This document shows, piece by piece, positions 25,622 to 32,530 of a DNA stretch of 64,000 nt; the stretch's first letter is position 1, and each line of letters begins with the position of its first letter. The translations under genes were made by a program, and so were the position numbers. The DNA lies in NCBI RefSeq assembly GCF_003236175.1, contig NZ_QKTW01000025.1:85606-149605 (forward strand). The letters are read 5' to 3'. A model generated the notes under the pieces. It saw nothing but the letters and a program-made list of their open reading frames with translations. It ran no database searches and was not told the DNA's origin. Source of the stretch: Taibaiella soli (GTDB taxonomy: Bacteria > Bacteroidota > Bacteroidia > Chitinophagales > Chitinophagaceae).

Positions 25622-25679
25622 GGCTCAAACCACGGGAATAAATAACACGGGAAGCTTTGAGCTTTGTGCGTTAAGCTTT
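25606..25679. repeat. Inverted repeat spanning two convergent stop codons (aaagcttaacgc family)
   Basis: The arms 25606-25629 and 25656-25679 pair at 21 of 24 positions. The left arm encodes the last residues and stop of ypdA, the right arm the stop region of the dioxygenase gene. It probably acts as a shared terminator. Its core AAAGCTTAACGC recurs at 53856-53867 and in part at 52325-52333. Confidence 0.7.
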
Positions 25680-26550
25680 AGGCGATAAGAAGCGAACGCA
25701 TTGATATGGATCCCACGTCCATTTGTTCATTGAAATAAGAAATCTCGTCTTTTTTATCCTGCAACGCCATCGAATAAAGCATCGGCAGATAATGATCATT
25801 GGTGGGAACAGCCATCTTCGCAACAGTGCCGAGTTGATCATAATTAATAATGCCCTGATGATTTCCGGAATCAATAAAAGACTTGATCTTGGAATCAAAT
25901 TCAGCAGCCCAGTCGTAATTGGTACGATTTTGAAAATCGACCATACGCAGATTGTGGACGATGTTGCCACTCCCCATGATCAGCACGCCTTTCCGGCGCA
26001 ACTCGCTTAGTTGCTTCGCAAGATCATAATGCCACTGCGGACTTTTATAATAATCGATGCTCAGCTGAAAGACCGGAATATCTGCTTCAGGAAACATCGG
26101 CTTTAACACCGACCAGGTGCCATGATCAAGTCCCCATTCAAAATCTTCCTGCACTTCTGTCGCCGTCACGAGTTTTTGTACTTCTTTCGCCAGCTCCGGA
26201 CTACCGGGCGCGGGATATTGCTGATCAAATAATGCTTTAGGAAAACCACCAAAATCATGAATCGTTTTTGGCATCTTCATCGCAGTAACATGTGTACCGC
26301 GTGTAAGCCAGTGCGCCGATATCGTTAGAATCGCTTTAGGCCGTGGAAGTTCTTTGCCAAGCTCTGTCCATTTACGGCTGAAGGGGTTGTCGAGAATCGC
26401 ATTCATCGGGTTGCCATGCCCTACAAACAGCACCGGCATTTTATCGGTTGCATCCTGTTTATCCGCCCAGTTTTTCAGTTCATTTAATTTCATAGACATT
26501 GGTGCCAGCAAAAATGAGGAACTTATTTTAATGAATGTGCTTCTGTTCAT
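25678..26550 (-). CDS. ygiD: 4,5-DOPA-extradiol-type dioxygenase (YgiD/LigB family)
   Basis: A 290-residue protein with the LigB-type metal site: GHGNPMNAI (His near residue 45), SAHWLTRGTHVT (His near 99), FEWGLDHGTWSVLKPMFPEADIPVFQLSI and MGSGNIVHNLR. These match the YgiD group of class III extradiol dioxygenases. The first 20 residues (STFIKISSSFLLAPMS) look like a weak signal sequence, possibly Tat-like without the twin Arg. The physiological substrate in bacteria is uncertain. It converges with ypdA. Confidence 0.9.
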   Translation of the reverse strand: MNRSTFIKISSSFLLAPMSMKLNELKNWADKQDATDKMPVLFVGHGNPMNAILDNPFSRKWTELGKELPRPKAILTISAHWLTRGTHVTAMKMPKTIHDFGGFPKALFDQQYPAPGSPELAKEVQKLVTATEVQEDFEWGLDHGTWSVLKPMFPEADIPVFQLSIDYYKSPQWHYDLAKQLSELRRKGVLIMGSGNIVHNLRMVDFQNRTNYDWAAEFDSKIKSFIDSGNHQGIINYDQLGTVAKMAVPTNDHYLPMLYSMALQDKKDEISYFNEQMDVGSISMRSLLIA

Positions 26551-26707
26551 GACCGCGCCTTCTCTACCGGCACTACAAAGCTATTTCAGAAGAAATGGTA
26601 TTTGATTAAAGTAGATTAAGAGTTGGCGAATGGTGAAATAGTCAAAAGCGAGTATGAGTTGTCTATTGTGAACTCTTCTCGTTATAACTCCTTTCAATGG
26701 TTGAAAG

Positions 26708-27445
26708 TCATTCCACAATCCTAAACGAATTCACGATCGATTTGATCTGTGCCTGCGCAGCCGTGTCATCCACAGTTGTTGTAGCTACCACCTGCATAAT
26801 GTTTCCATCCTTATATCCGTAGCGCTGAATCTGGTAAACAGAAACTCCGTTAAAAGTGAAGTTTATTATAATTGTAGCGCCTTTCGTGGCTGCATCGATT
26901 TCATCGGTTACCACCTGAGCATTCATATAGGTTTCAAGCGAGCGTTCGGTCTGCTTCACCTGATCTTCAAAAGAATAACGGTTATCATAAGGCATAGTAG
27001 TAACAAAAACATTGGCTGTGAAACCCATATTGTTCGGCACTTTCTGCCTGCAATACATCAGCACTTTTGCATTTACGCCCATCTCGGTATATCCGTTCTG
27101 CAGCGTACTGATATATCCATCGTCGCGCATCCAGGTTTCGGGAGGCCAGCCCAATACATAATCGCTGGTGACATTGTTTTTAAAATCGGGATGATCAGCC
27201 TTGACGGCAGAACCTGCATTTACTTCACTTACTTTTTCACTGGAAACTTTCAGTTCACCGACCGGCGTCTGCGTGGTTTTAATTGCTATCACTCCTTCTT
27301 TCGGATTAAATTCCACATCGTTCGCGCGATCTAATAACCGCGCTATTGGATTCTTAAATATCAGTAAAGCTAAAAGAATTACAACGCCAATAACCAGCCA
27401 CTTTATAACAGGCACCCAATCCGACCGTTTCGTATCAGTAGGCAT
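26708..27445 (-). CDS. Membrane-anchored protein of unknown function
   Basis: A 245-residue protein with one N-terminal transmembrane helix (VPVIKWLVIGVVILLALLIF, residues 11-30) and a soluble domain of about 200 residues outside the membrane. I recognise no family. Notable are a run of Trp/Tyr (YVLGWPPETWMRDDGYISTLQNGYTEMG) and two Cys-free beta-alpha stretches near the end. It stands alone between the dioxygenase and lectin-like genes. Confidence 0.7.
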   Translation of the reverse strand: MPTDTKRSDWVPVIKWLVIGVVILLALLIFKNPIARLLDRANDVEFNPKEGVIAIKTTQTPVGELKVSSEKVSEVNAGSAVKADHPDFKNNVTSDYVLGWPPETWMRDDGYISTLQNGYTEMGVNAKVLMYCRQKVPNNMGFTANVFVTTMPYDNRYSFEDQVKQTERSLETYMNAQVVTDEIDAATKGATIIINFTFNGVSVYQIQRYGYKDGNIMQVVATTTVDDTAAQAQIKSIVNSFRIVE

Positions 27446-27568
27446 ATGTGTGGATTTTCAACACCACTAAGATACAAATTTTAACAATATATTACTTCAA
27501 CCTCTAAAGGGAAGTATCTATACACAGGGATGTAATTCGCGCGGAAATTCTTCTTTAGACGTTAGTGG

Positions 27569-28309
27569 TTAATGCACCGCCATAGTAACCGGCAGCAGCC
27601 CGCTTGCTATCATTACGCCACGAATACACTGTTTATTGAAACGCGTACCTGTGGCTGCACTAAACCCAAAATACCCCACATAGCTCAGCGGCGTTTTTGA
27701 GACGATTGCCGGATTTAAATTACCATCAAGATAGACTTTAATGGTTCCCATATCATATTGCACCACCACCTTGTGCCAGTTGCCATCGGCAAGCTGCGCC
27801 TGATTATTGAGGATATTTGATGCAGGTGCTTTTACGGCACCTTCTTTGTAATCTTCCGTTCCTTTTGCGTTCCACAATACAACCTGCGGATTCTTCTTAT
27901 CGCCGTTGTCGTCATGCGTATCAAACGCCAGCACCAAACCGGTTGGTTTTACCGGAATACCAAGGCCTGCATTTTTCTTAAATTTTTCCGGCTTGGTCAA
28001 AAACCAGAATGCGAGTCCATCAGCAAGCGTATCTGCGTTGGGCGATATTTGTATTTCAAACAAAGCGGTAAACTGAGAGGTTGGCAGCACTACCAGCGGC
28101 TTTTCGTAAAAAAGATATCCTTCCTGATTCTTATCCGGATCCGTTAATACAATATAATTATCATGATAAAAGGCGTAAGTTTCGGGACCAATCTTCCATC
28201 CCTTTGTATTAGCGGGCGTTCCTACCAGCGAAAGCATAAAAGACTGTTGCTGCGCGTTAGCAATAACACAACCCAAAAGAAGAGAAACGGTAAACAAGAA
28301 AGATTTCAT
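27569..28309 (-). CDS. Secreted L-type lectin-like protein
   Basis: A 246-residue protein (ATG 28309; an alternative start two codons earlier) with a signal peptide (FLFTVSLLLGCVIANAQ). The mature part has the legume/VIP36-type lectin fold signatures DGLAFWFL, VLAFDTHDDNGD and NWHKVVVQYDMGTIKVYLDG, where the Asp and Asn residues bind calcium and sugar in the family. It ends YFGFSAATGTRFNKQCIRGV, typical of such lectins. Sugar specificity is unknown. It is divergent from the ribosomal-protein operon. Confidence 0.85.
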   Translation of the reverse strand: MKSFLFTVSLLLGCVIANAQQQSFMLSLVGTPANTKGWKIGPETYAFYHDNYIVLTDPDKNQEGYLFYEKPLVVLPTSQFTALFEIQISPNADTLADGLAFWFLTKPEKFKKNAGLGIPVKPTGLVLAFDTHDDNGDKKNPQVVLWNAKGTEDYKEGAVKAPASNILNNQAQLADGNWHKVVVQYDMGTIKVYLDGNLNPAIVSKTPLSYVGYFGFSAATGTRFNKQCIRGVMIASGLLPVTMAVH

Positions 28310-28475
28310 AATCAAATATCTGCTCTAAATTAAAAAAGAGACAGTTTAAAGCAATGCTTCCGTTTGGTAACGAAACAATTATTAACAGCACTTTGTATTT
28401 GCCTTTCGAAGCAACTTTACATCCTCTTATTTCCTAATATTGCGTCCGGGTACCGTCTGGAGAAAACATTTTTTA

Positions 28476-28514
28476 GAATTTTTAATTTTGACTTTTGATT
28501 TTTCCTTACCTTTG
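28476..28514 (+). promoter_or_regulatory. Promoter of the rplKAJL operon, overlapping a dispersed repeat
   Basis: A 25-bp repeat (28476-28500, identical to 59903-59927) supplies TTTTGAC/TTTTGAT blocks at the -33 region, and an exact -7 element TACCTTTG lies at 28507-28514. The leader to rplK is about 80 nt. Confidence 0.65.
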
Positions 28515-28600
28515 CACTCCAATTCTCATATTGCTCTTATTATAAGGTTGCATTTGGGAGAATTGTCAAACACAATTCGTTAAAACCAAAAGAAGAACGT

Positions 28601-29044
28601 ATGGCTAAAGAAATCACTGGCTTCGTGAAGCTGCAAGTTAAAGGCGGCGCAGCCAATCCGGCGCCCCCAATCGGTCCAGCATTGGGTTCTAAAGGTGTCA
28701 ACATCATGGAGTTCTGTAAGCAATTCAATGCTAGAACACAGGACAAAATGGGTAAAGTATTACCTGTTGTAATCACAGTTTATGCTGACAAGTCTTTCGA
28801 CTTTGTAATTAAAACCCCTCCTGCAGCGGTTCAATTGATGGATGCTTCAAACATCAAGAAAGGTTCGAAAGAATCAAACCGTAACAAAGTTGGTAAGGTA
28901 ACCTGGGCTCAGGTTGAAGAAATCGCTAAAGACAAAATGCCAGATCTGAACTGCTTCACAGTAGAAAGCGCCATGCGTATGGTTGCCGGTACTGCACGCA
29001 GCATGGGTCTGACTGTTGAAGGCACTGCTCCTTGGGCTGAATAA
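28601..29044 (+). CDS. rplK: 50S ribosomal protein L11
   Basis: 147 residues, with the L11 hallmarks [34 protein letters not shown] and the C-terminal rRNA-binding domain ending [16 protein letters not shown]. It is the first gene of a four-gene ribosomal cluster. The upstream neighbours secE and nusG, which usually precede it, are missing here. Confidence 0.98.
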   Translation: MAKEITGFVKLQVKGGAANPAPPIGPALGSKGVNIMEFCKQFNARTQDKMGKVLPVVITVYADKSFDFVIKTPPAAVQLMDASNIKKGSKESNRNKVGKVTWAQVEEIAKDKMPDLNCFTVESAMRMVAGTARSMGLTVEGTAPWAE

Positions 29045-29076
29045 TCATTATTGGTTGACCTTAAAATTTTGCAACA

Positions 29077-29769
29077 ATGGCAACAATTACTAAAAAAAGA
29101 AAAGCTGTAGAAGCTAAACTCGATAAAAATAAAGTTTATACACTGGCTGACGCTGCTGCGATGGTAAAAGACATCAACTGCACGAAATTTGACAGCTCAG
29201 TAGATATGCACATCCGTCTGGGTGTAGATCCTAAAAAAGCAGATCAGGCTATCCGCGGTACAGTTTCCCTGCCACACGGTACAGGTAAAACAAAACGCGT
29301 TCTCGTTCTGTGTACTCCTGATAAAGAAGCAGAAGCGAAAGCAGCAGGTGCTGACTTCGTTGGTCTGGACGAATTCGTTCAGAAAATCGAAGCTGGCTGG
29401 ACTGATGTAGACGTAATCGTTGCGACTCCTTCAGTAATGCCTAAAATCGGTAAACTCGGTAAAATCCTCGGTCCACGTAACCTGATGCCAAACCCTAAGA
29501 CTGGTACAGTTACTAACGATGTTGCTGCTGCAGTTACAGATGTAAAAGGTGGTAAAATCGCGTTCAAAATCGATAAAGCTGGTATCATCCACGCATCAAT
29601 CGGTCGCGTATCTTTCGAGCCGAACAAAATTGCTGAAAACGCTCAGGAATTGATTAACACACTCGTTCGTATGAAACCTGCTACTGCTAAAGGTGTTTAC
29701 CTGAAGGCTATCAGCATGGCTTCTACAATGAGCCCTGGTCTGGCAATCGATACTAAAACCGTAGCGTAA
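29077..29769 (+). CDS. rplA: 50S ribosomal protein L1
   Basis: 230 residues; the L1 signature is clear in [23 protein letters not shown] and the N-terminal [12 protein letters not shown]-like stretch ([18 protein letters not shown]). It follows rplK by 32 bp. L1 often represses its own operon by binding the leader mRNA; no leader site was identified here. Confidence 0.98.
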   Translation: MATITKKRKAVEAKLDKNKVYTLADAAAMVKDINCTKFDSSVDMHIRLGVDPKKADQAIRGTVSLPHGTGKTKRVLVLCTPDKEAEAKAAGADFVGLDEFVQKIEAGWTDVDVIVATPSVMPKIGKLGKILGPRNLMPNPKTGTVTNDVAAAVTDVKGGKIAFKIDKAGIIHASIGRVSFEPNKIAENAQELINTLVRMKPATAKGVYLKAISMASTMSPGLAIDTKTVA

Positions 29770-29783
29770 CAATATTATCTAAC

Positions 29784-29879
29784 AATTTGAAAATTTGAGT
29801 TCTTGTAAATGACTGTAGTCTGATTCTGTTGATTTTTCCGGTTTCATTCACAAAACTCAAATTGATAAATTTTCAAATT
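29784..29879 (+). repeat. Inverted repeat in the rplA-rplJ spacer
   Basis: AATTTGAAAATTTGAGTT (29784-29801) pairs with AACTCAAATT (29854-29863) and AATTTTCAAATT (29868-29879), separated by GATA. It ends 8 bp before rplJ, and could act as a leader structure, a dispersed repeat, or both. Confidence 0.55.
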
Positions 29880-29887
29880 AAAAAAGT

Positions 29888-30451
29888 ATGACACCTGCTC
29901 AAAAAAATGAAGCAATAGAAATACTGAAAGAGAAATTCGCTCAGTATGACAACTTTTATATCACAAATACCGAATCTTTAACGGTAGAACAAGTGGGCAA
30001 ACTTCGTCGCGCATGTTTCCAGAAAAACGTGGAAATGACTGTTGCTAAGAACACGCTCATCAAAAAAGCAATGGAAAGCCTGAATGCTGAAAAATATGCC
30101 GGCGTTTACGAAGCACTCCATGGCGTTACTGCCCTGATGTTCTCTGATTCTCCAAAAGAACCAGCAGTTATCCTCAGCTCTTTCCGCACTGAGTCTAAGA
30201 AAGAGAAACCAGTTTTGAAAGCTGCACTCATCGGTGATGATATTTTCATCGGCGACAACCAGCTGGAGAACCTGAAAAACATCAAAACAAAGAACGAACT
30301 CATCGGAGAAATCATCGGTTTGCTCCAGTCTCCTGCAAAACGTGTTATCGCTGCATTGCTGCATAACGCTGAAACTAAAGGAGAAGGTGGCGCACCTGCT
30401 GCAGCTGAAACTGCTGCTCCAGAAGCTCCTGAAGCACCTGCTGCTGAGTAG
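29888..30451 (+). CDS. rplJ: 50S ribosomal protein L10
   Basis: 187 residues, with the L10 pattern VGKLRRACFQKNVEMTVAKNTLIKKAM in the rRNA-binding part and an Ala/Glu/Pro-rich C-terminal tail (about 20 residues) beyond the helix that holds L7/L12 dimers. The tail is longer than in E. coli L10 but such tails are common. It is flanked on both sides by AATTTGAAAA-type inverted repeats. Confidence 0.97.
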   Translation: MTPAQKNEAIEILKEKFAQYDNFYITNTESLTVEQVGKLRRACFQKNVEMTVAKNTLIKKAMESLNAEKYAGVYEALHGVTALMFSDSPKEPAVILSSFRTESKKEKPVLKAALIGDDIFIGDNQLENLKNIKTKNELIGEIIGLLQSPAKRVIAALLHNAETKGEGGAPAAAETAAPEAPEAPAAE

Positions 30452-30455
30452 TTCC

Positions 30456-30543
30456 AATTTGAAAACAAGAGCATTTGAACATTTGAAGATGCTCCGGTTT
30501 TCCGGCAATCGCTCTTTTGAACGCGTTATCGCATTTTCAAATT
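30456..30543 (+). repeat. Inverted repeat in the rplJ-rplL spacer
   Basis: AATTTGAAAA (30456-30465) pairs with TTTTCAAATT (30534-30543). Inside lie a second arm pair around AAGAGC/GCTCTT and a small CCGG-TTTT-CCGG hairpin. Same sequence type as the element before rplJ. Confidence 0.5.
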
Positions 30544-30623
30544 AGCACTGCCCCGTTAAAAATGGCTTCCAAGTCACACTATACATTTGTAACAAATTTT
30601 AACACAAACAAAAAATTATAAAA

Positions 30624-30992
30624 ATGGCAGACATTAAAGCTCTCGCAGAACAACTGGTTAGCCTGACTGTAAAAGATGTACAGGAACTGGCTGATGTATT
30701 GAAAAACGAATACGGTATTGAACCAGCTGCTGCTGCTGCTGTAGTTATGGCTGGTCCAGCTGCTGCTGCAGAAGAAGAAAAAACTGCTTTCGACGTTATC
30801 CTGAAAAGCGGTGGTGCTTCTAAACTGAACGTTGTAAAAATCGTTAAAGAACTGACTGGTCTCGGTCTGAAAGAAGCAAAAGAACTGGTTGATGGTGCTC
30901 CAAAAGCAGTTAAAGAAGGCGTAAGCAAAGCTGAAGCTGAAGATCTGAAAGCTAAACTGACTGAAGCTGGTGCTGAAGTTGAAATCGCTTAA
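30624..30992 (+). CDS. rplL: 50S ribosomal protein L7/L12
   Basis: 122 residues: N-terminal dimerisation helices, an Ala/Glu hinge with [20 protein letters not shown], and the conserved C-terminal globular domain with [46 protein letters not shown]. Complete. A strong terminator follows 22 bp downstream; rpoB does not follow, as it would in most genomes. Confidence 0.98.
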   Translation: MADIKALAEQLVSLTVKDVQELADVLKNEYGIEPAAAAAVVMAGPAAAAEEEKTAFDVILKSGGASKLNVVKIVKELTGLGLKEAKELVDGAPKAVKEGVSKAEAEDLKAKLTEAGAEVEIA

Positions 30993-31014
30993 TTCGATTC
31001 TTCGAAACATATTG

Positions 31015-31042
31015 AAAATGTCCCGTTTATACGGGACATTTT
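31015..31042 (+). terminator. Terminator of the ribosomal-protein operon
   Basis: Perfect 12-bp stem AAAATGTCCCGT / ACGGGACATTTT with loop TTAT, followed by a T-rich tract. Confidence 0.9.
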
Positions 31043-31120
31043 CTTTTTATATCTAATCTACTTTTTTCAACTCAAACATAAGCGCGATATTTGTTACATT
31101 GCTTACAGAAATCGTGCCAT

Positions 31121-31843
31121 TTGAATACTCACAAAAGCAAATTCGCAGGTGCTATTGATTGCACACATTGCGATTCCCGCAGCAAAAGCATTTTCTGCCA
31201 TCTCCGCCATACAGAACTGGAAGAGCTGAATGAAATGAAATCTGGAATGACTTTTCGCAAAGGCCAGATCATTTTCGGCGAAGGCGCGCATCCGCTTGGT
31301 CTTTATTGTGTCAACAACGGCAAAATCAAGCTGTCACACCGTGGTGAAGACGGAAAAGAACAGATTGTACGCCTGTCGAAAGAAGGCGATGTACTTGGCT
31401 ACCGCGCACTGCTCACGAATGAGCGCTATAATGCCACGGCAGTTGCCCTCGATGATACCGATATCTGTTTCATTCCTCGCGATACCTTCTTTAATGTCCT
31501 GAAAAATAATCCAGACCTTTCTTTCGAGATTATCAAAATGCTTTCCACTGAGCTTCGTAAAGCAGAAGACCGCATTACGGATCTGGCGCAAAAACCAGTA
31601 CGTGAGCGTATGGCAGAAGGATTATTGTTCCTCAAGGAAACTTACGGATTCGAAGCCGACGGGTCTACAATCAATATCGTACTGTCCCGGGAGGATATTG
31701 CGAATCTTGTAGGCACCGCCACAGAAACGGCTATTCGCCTGTTATCAGAATTTAAAAACGATAAAATCGTGGAGTTTGTAGGCAAAAAAATCAGGATTCT
31801 GGATAATGAGCGCCTGATACGCACCGCTCATATTTACGATTAG
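31121..31843 (+). CDS. FNR-like Crp-family regulator with four-cysteine iron-sulfur site
   Basis: A 240-residue regulator from the TTG at 31121 (the frame is open to 31091). Cys14, Cys17 and Cys26 near the start (DCTHCDSRSKSIFC) and Cys116 in the segment TDICFIPRD align with FNR Cys20, Cys23, Cys29 and Cys122 (SMVCEIPF), so an oxygen-labile [4Fe-4S] cluster is likely, though the third spacing is longer (eight residues instead of five). The cyclic-nucleotide-binding beta-roll and dimer helix follow. The recognition helix TATETAIRLL keeps the Glu and Arg that read G-A in TGA half-sites, with Ile in place of FNR Ser212. It precedes the cbb3 operon and probably controls it. Confidence 0.92.
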   Translation: MNTHKSKFAGAIDCTHCDSRSKSIFCHLRHTELEELNEMKSGMTFRKGQIIFGEGAHPLGLYCVNNGKIKLSHRGEDGKEQIVRLSKEGDVLGYRALLTNERYNATAVALDDTDICFIPRDTFFNVLKNNPDLSFEIIKMLSTELRKAEDRITDLAQKPVRERMAEGLLFLKETYGFEADGSTINIVLSREDIANLVGTATETAIRLLSEFKNDKIVEFVGKKIRILDNERLIRTAHIYD

Positions 31844-31860
31844 TTTTTCAACATATTCAG

Positions 31861-31888
31861 CGCCTTCTCACCAGAAGGCGTTTTTCTT
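31861..31888 (+). terminator. Terminator after the FNR-like gene
   Basis: Perfect 8-bp stem CGCCTTCT / AGAAGGCG with loop CACC, followed by TTTTTCTTTT. Confidence 0.9.
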
Positions 31889-31894
31889 TTCCGC

Positions 31895-31918
31895 AAAAAC
31901 TGACAAAAATCAGTTTTT
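31895..31918 (+). promoter_or_regulatory. Predicted FNR-like operator upstream of the CcoI unit
   Basis: Perfect 9-bp inverted repeat AAAAACTGA / TCAGTTTTT with 6-nt spacer, containing TGA-N6-TCA at 31901-31912. Its centre (31906.5) is 51.5 bp before the first base of the -7-like element at 31958. Confidence 0.65.
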
Positions 31919-31957
31919 AAAACATCATCCGTCATAAAAGGATTTTTTACGCCGGCC

Positions 31958-31965
31958 TACTTTCG
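31958..31965 (+). promoter_or_regulatory. -7-like element TACTTTCG
   Basis: One mismatch to TAnnTTTG, ending 10 bp before the ATG of the next gene, with a predicted operator 51.5 bp upstream. The close distance implies a very short leader. Confidence 0.5.
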
Positions 31966-31975
31966 GATAAAAAAG

Positions 31976-32530
31976 ATGGCAAAAGTCCCTTTCTCGGAAT
32001 ATCATAAGGAAAACCTTGTAATGCTTATGCACCAATTTCAAATCAACCACTACCTACCCATCCGGGAGACCTGCATCGACATCTGCGACGAAGCGCTTGC
32101 CATTTCGAAGAAACCGGCCCCTACATCCGTTCACTTGTATGCAAGTCTCTGCATTAAACTGACAGAAGAAATACAGGAAGAACTGGATCGGAACAATGCT
32201 ACACTTGTACCTTATGTAAAGCAGCTACATGAGAAAGAACAAACAGGGCATAACTGCCTATCCTGCTCTGGTGGCTGCAAAGTGAAACATATGCAACAAG
32301 TCTTTACCATCCGCGAAGCACAGCAGAAGATTAAAGAAATCATTTATCGTCTCGGACAACTATCGCACCCTGTGAATGAAAAAGGCGTCGAGCAAATGGC
32401 GCAACAAGAAAAGCTTCAGAAAAACATTCAGCTACTCGATAACCAGATCACTGAAATCTTCTATCTCGAAGAAGCAATCCTGATACCGAAAATACTGGAT
32501 GCGCAAAACAATATTAATGCCGTCAACTGA
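31976..32530 (+). CDS. Helical His/Cys-rich protein of unknown family, possibly hemerythrin-like
   Basis: A 184-residue all-helical protein without a signal peptide. His residues cluster in YHKENLVMLMHQFQINH, and a Cys/His knot lies in the middle (HNCLSCSGGCKVKH, near residues 95-108), suggesting metal binding. The layout of His and Glu in helices recalls hemerythrin-type or RIC iron proteins, but the standard HHE signature is not clear, so this stays tentative. It shares a promoter with the copper ATPase, overlapping its start by 14 bp, and sits in the FNR-controlled respiratory island. Confidence 0.75.
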   Translation: MAKVPFSEYHKENLVMLMHQFQINHYLPIRETCIDICDEALAISKKPAPTSVHLYASLCIKLTEEIQEELDRNNATLVPYVKQLHEKEQTGHNCLSCSGGCKVKHMQQVFTIREAQQKIKEIIYRLGQLSHPVNEKGVEQMAQQEKLQKNIQLLDNQITEIFYLEEAILIPKILDAQNNINAVN

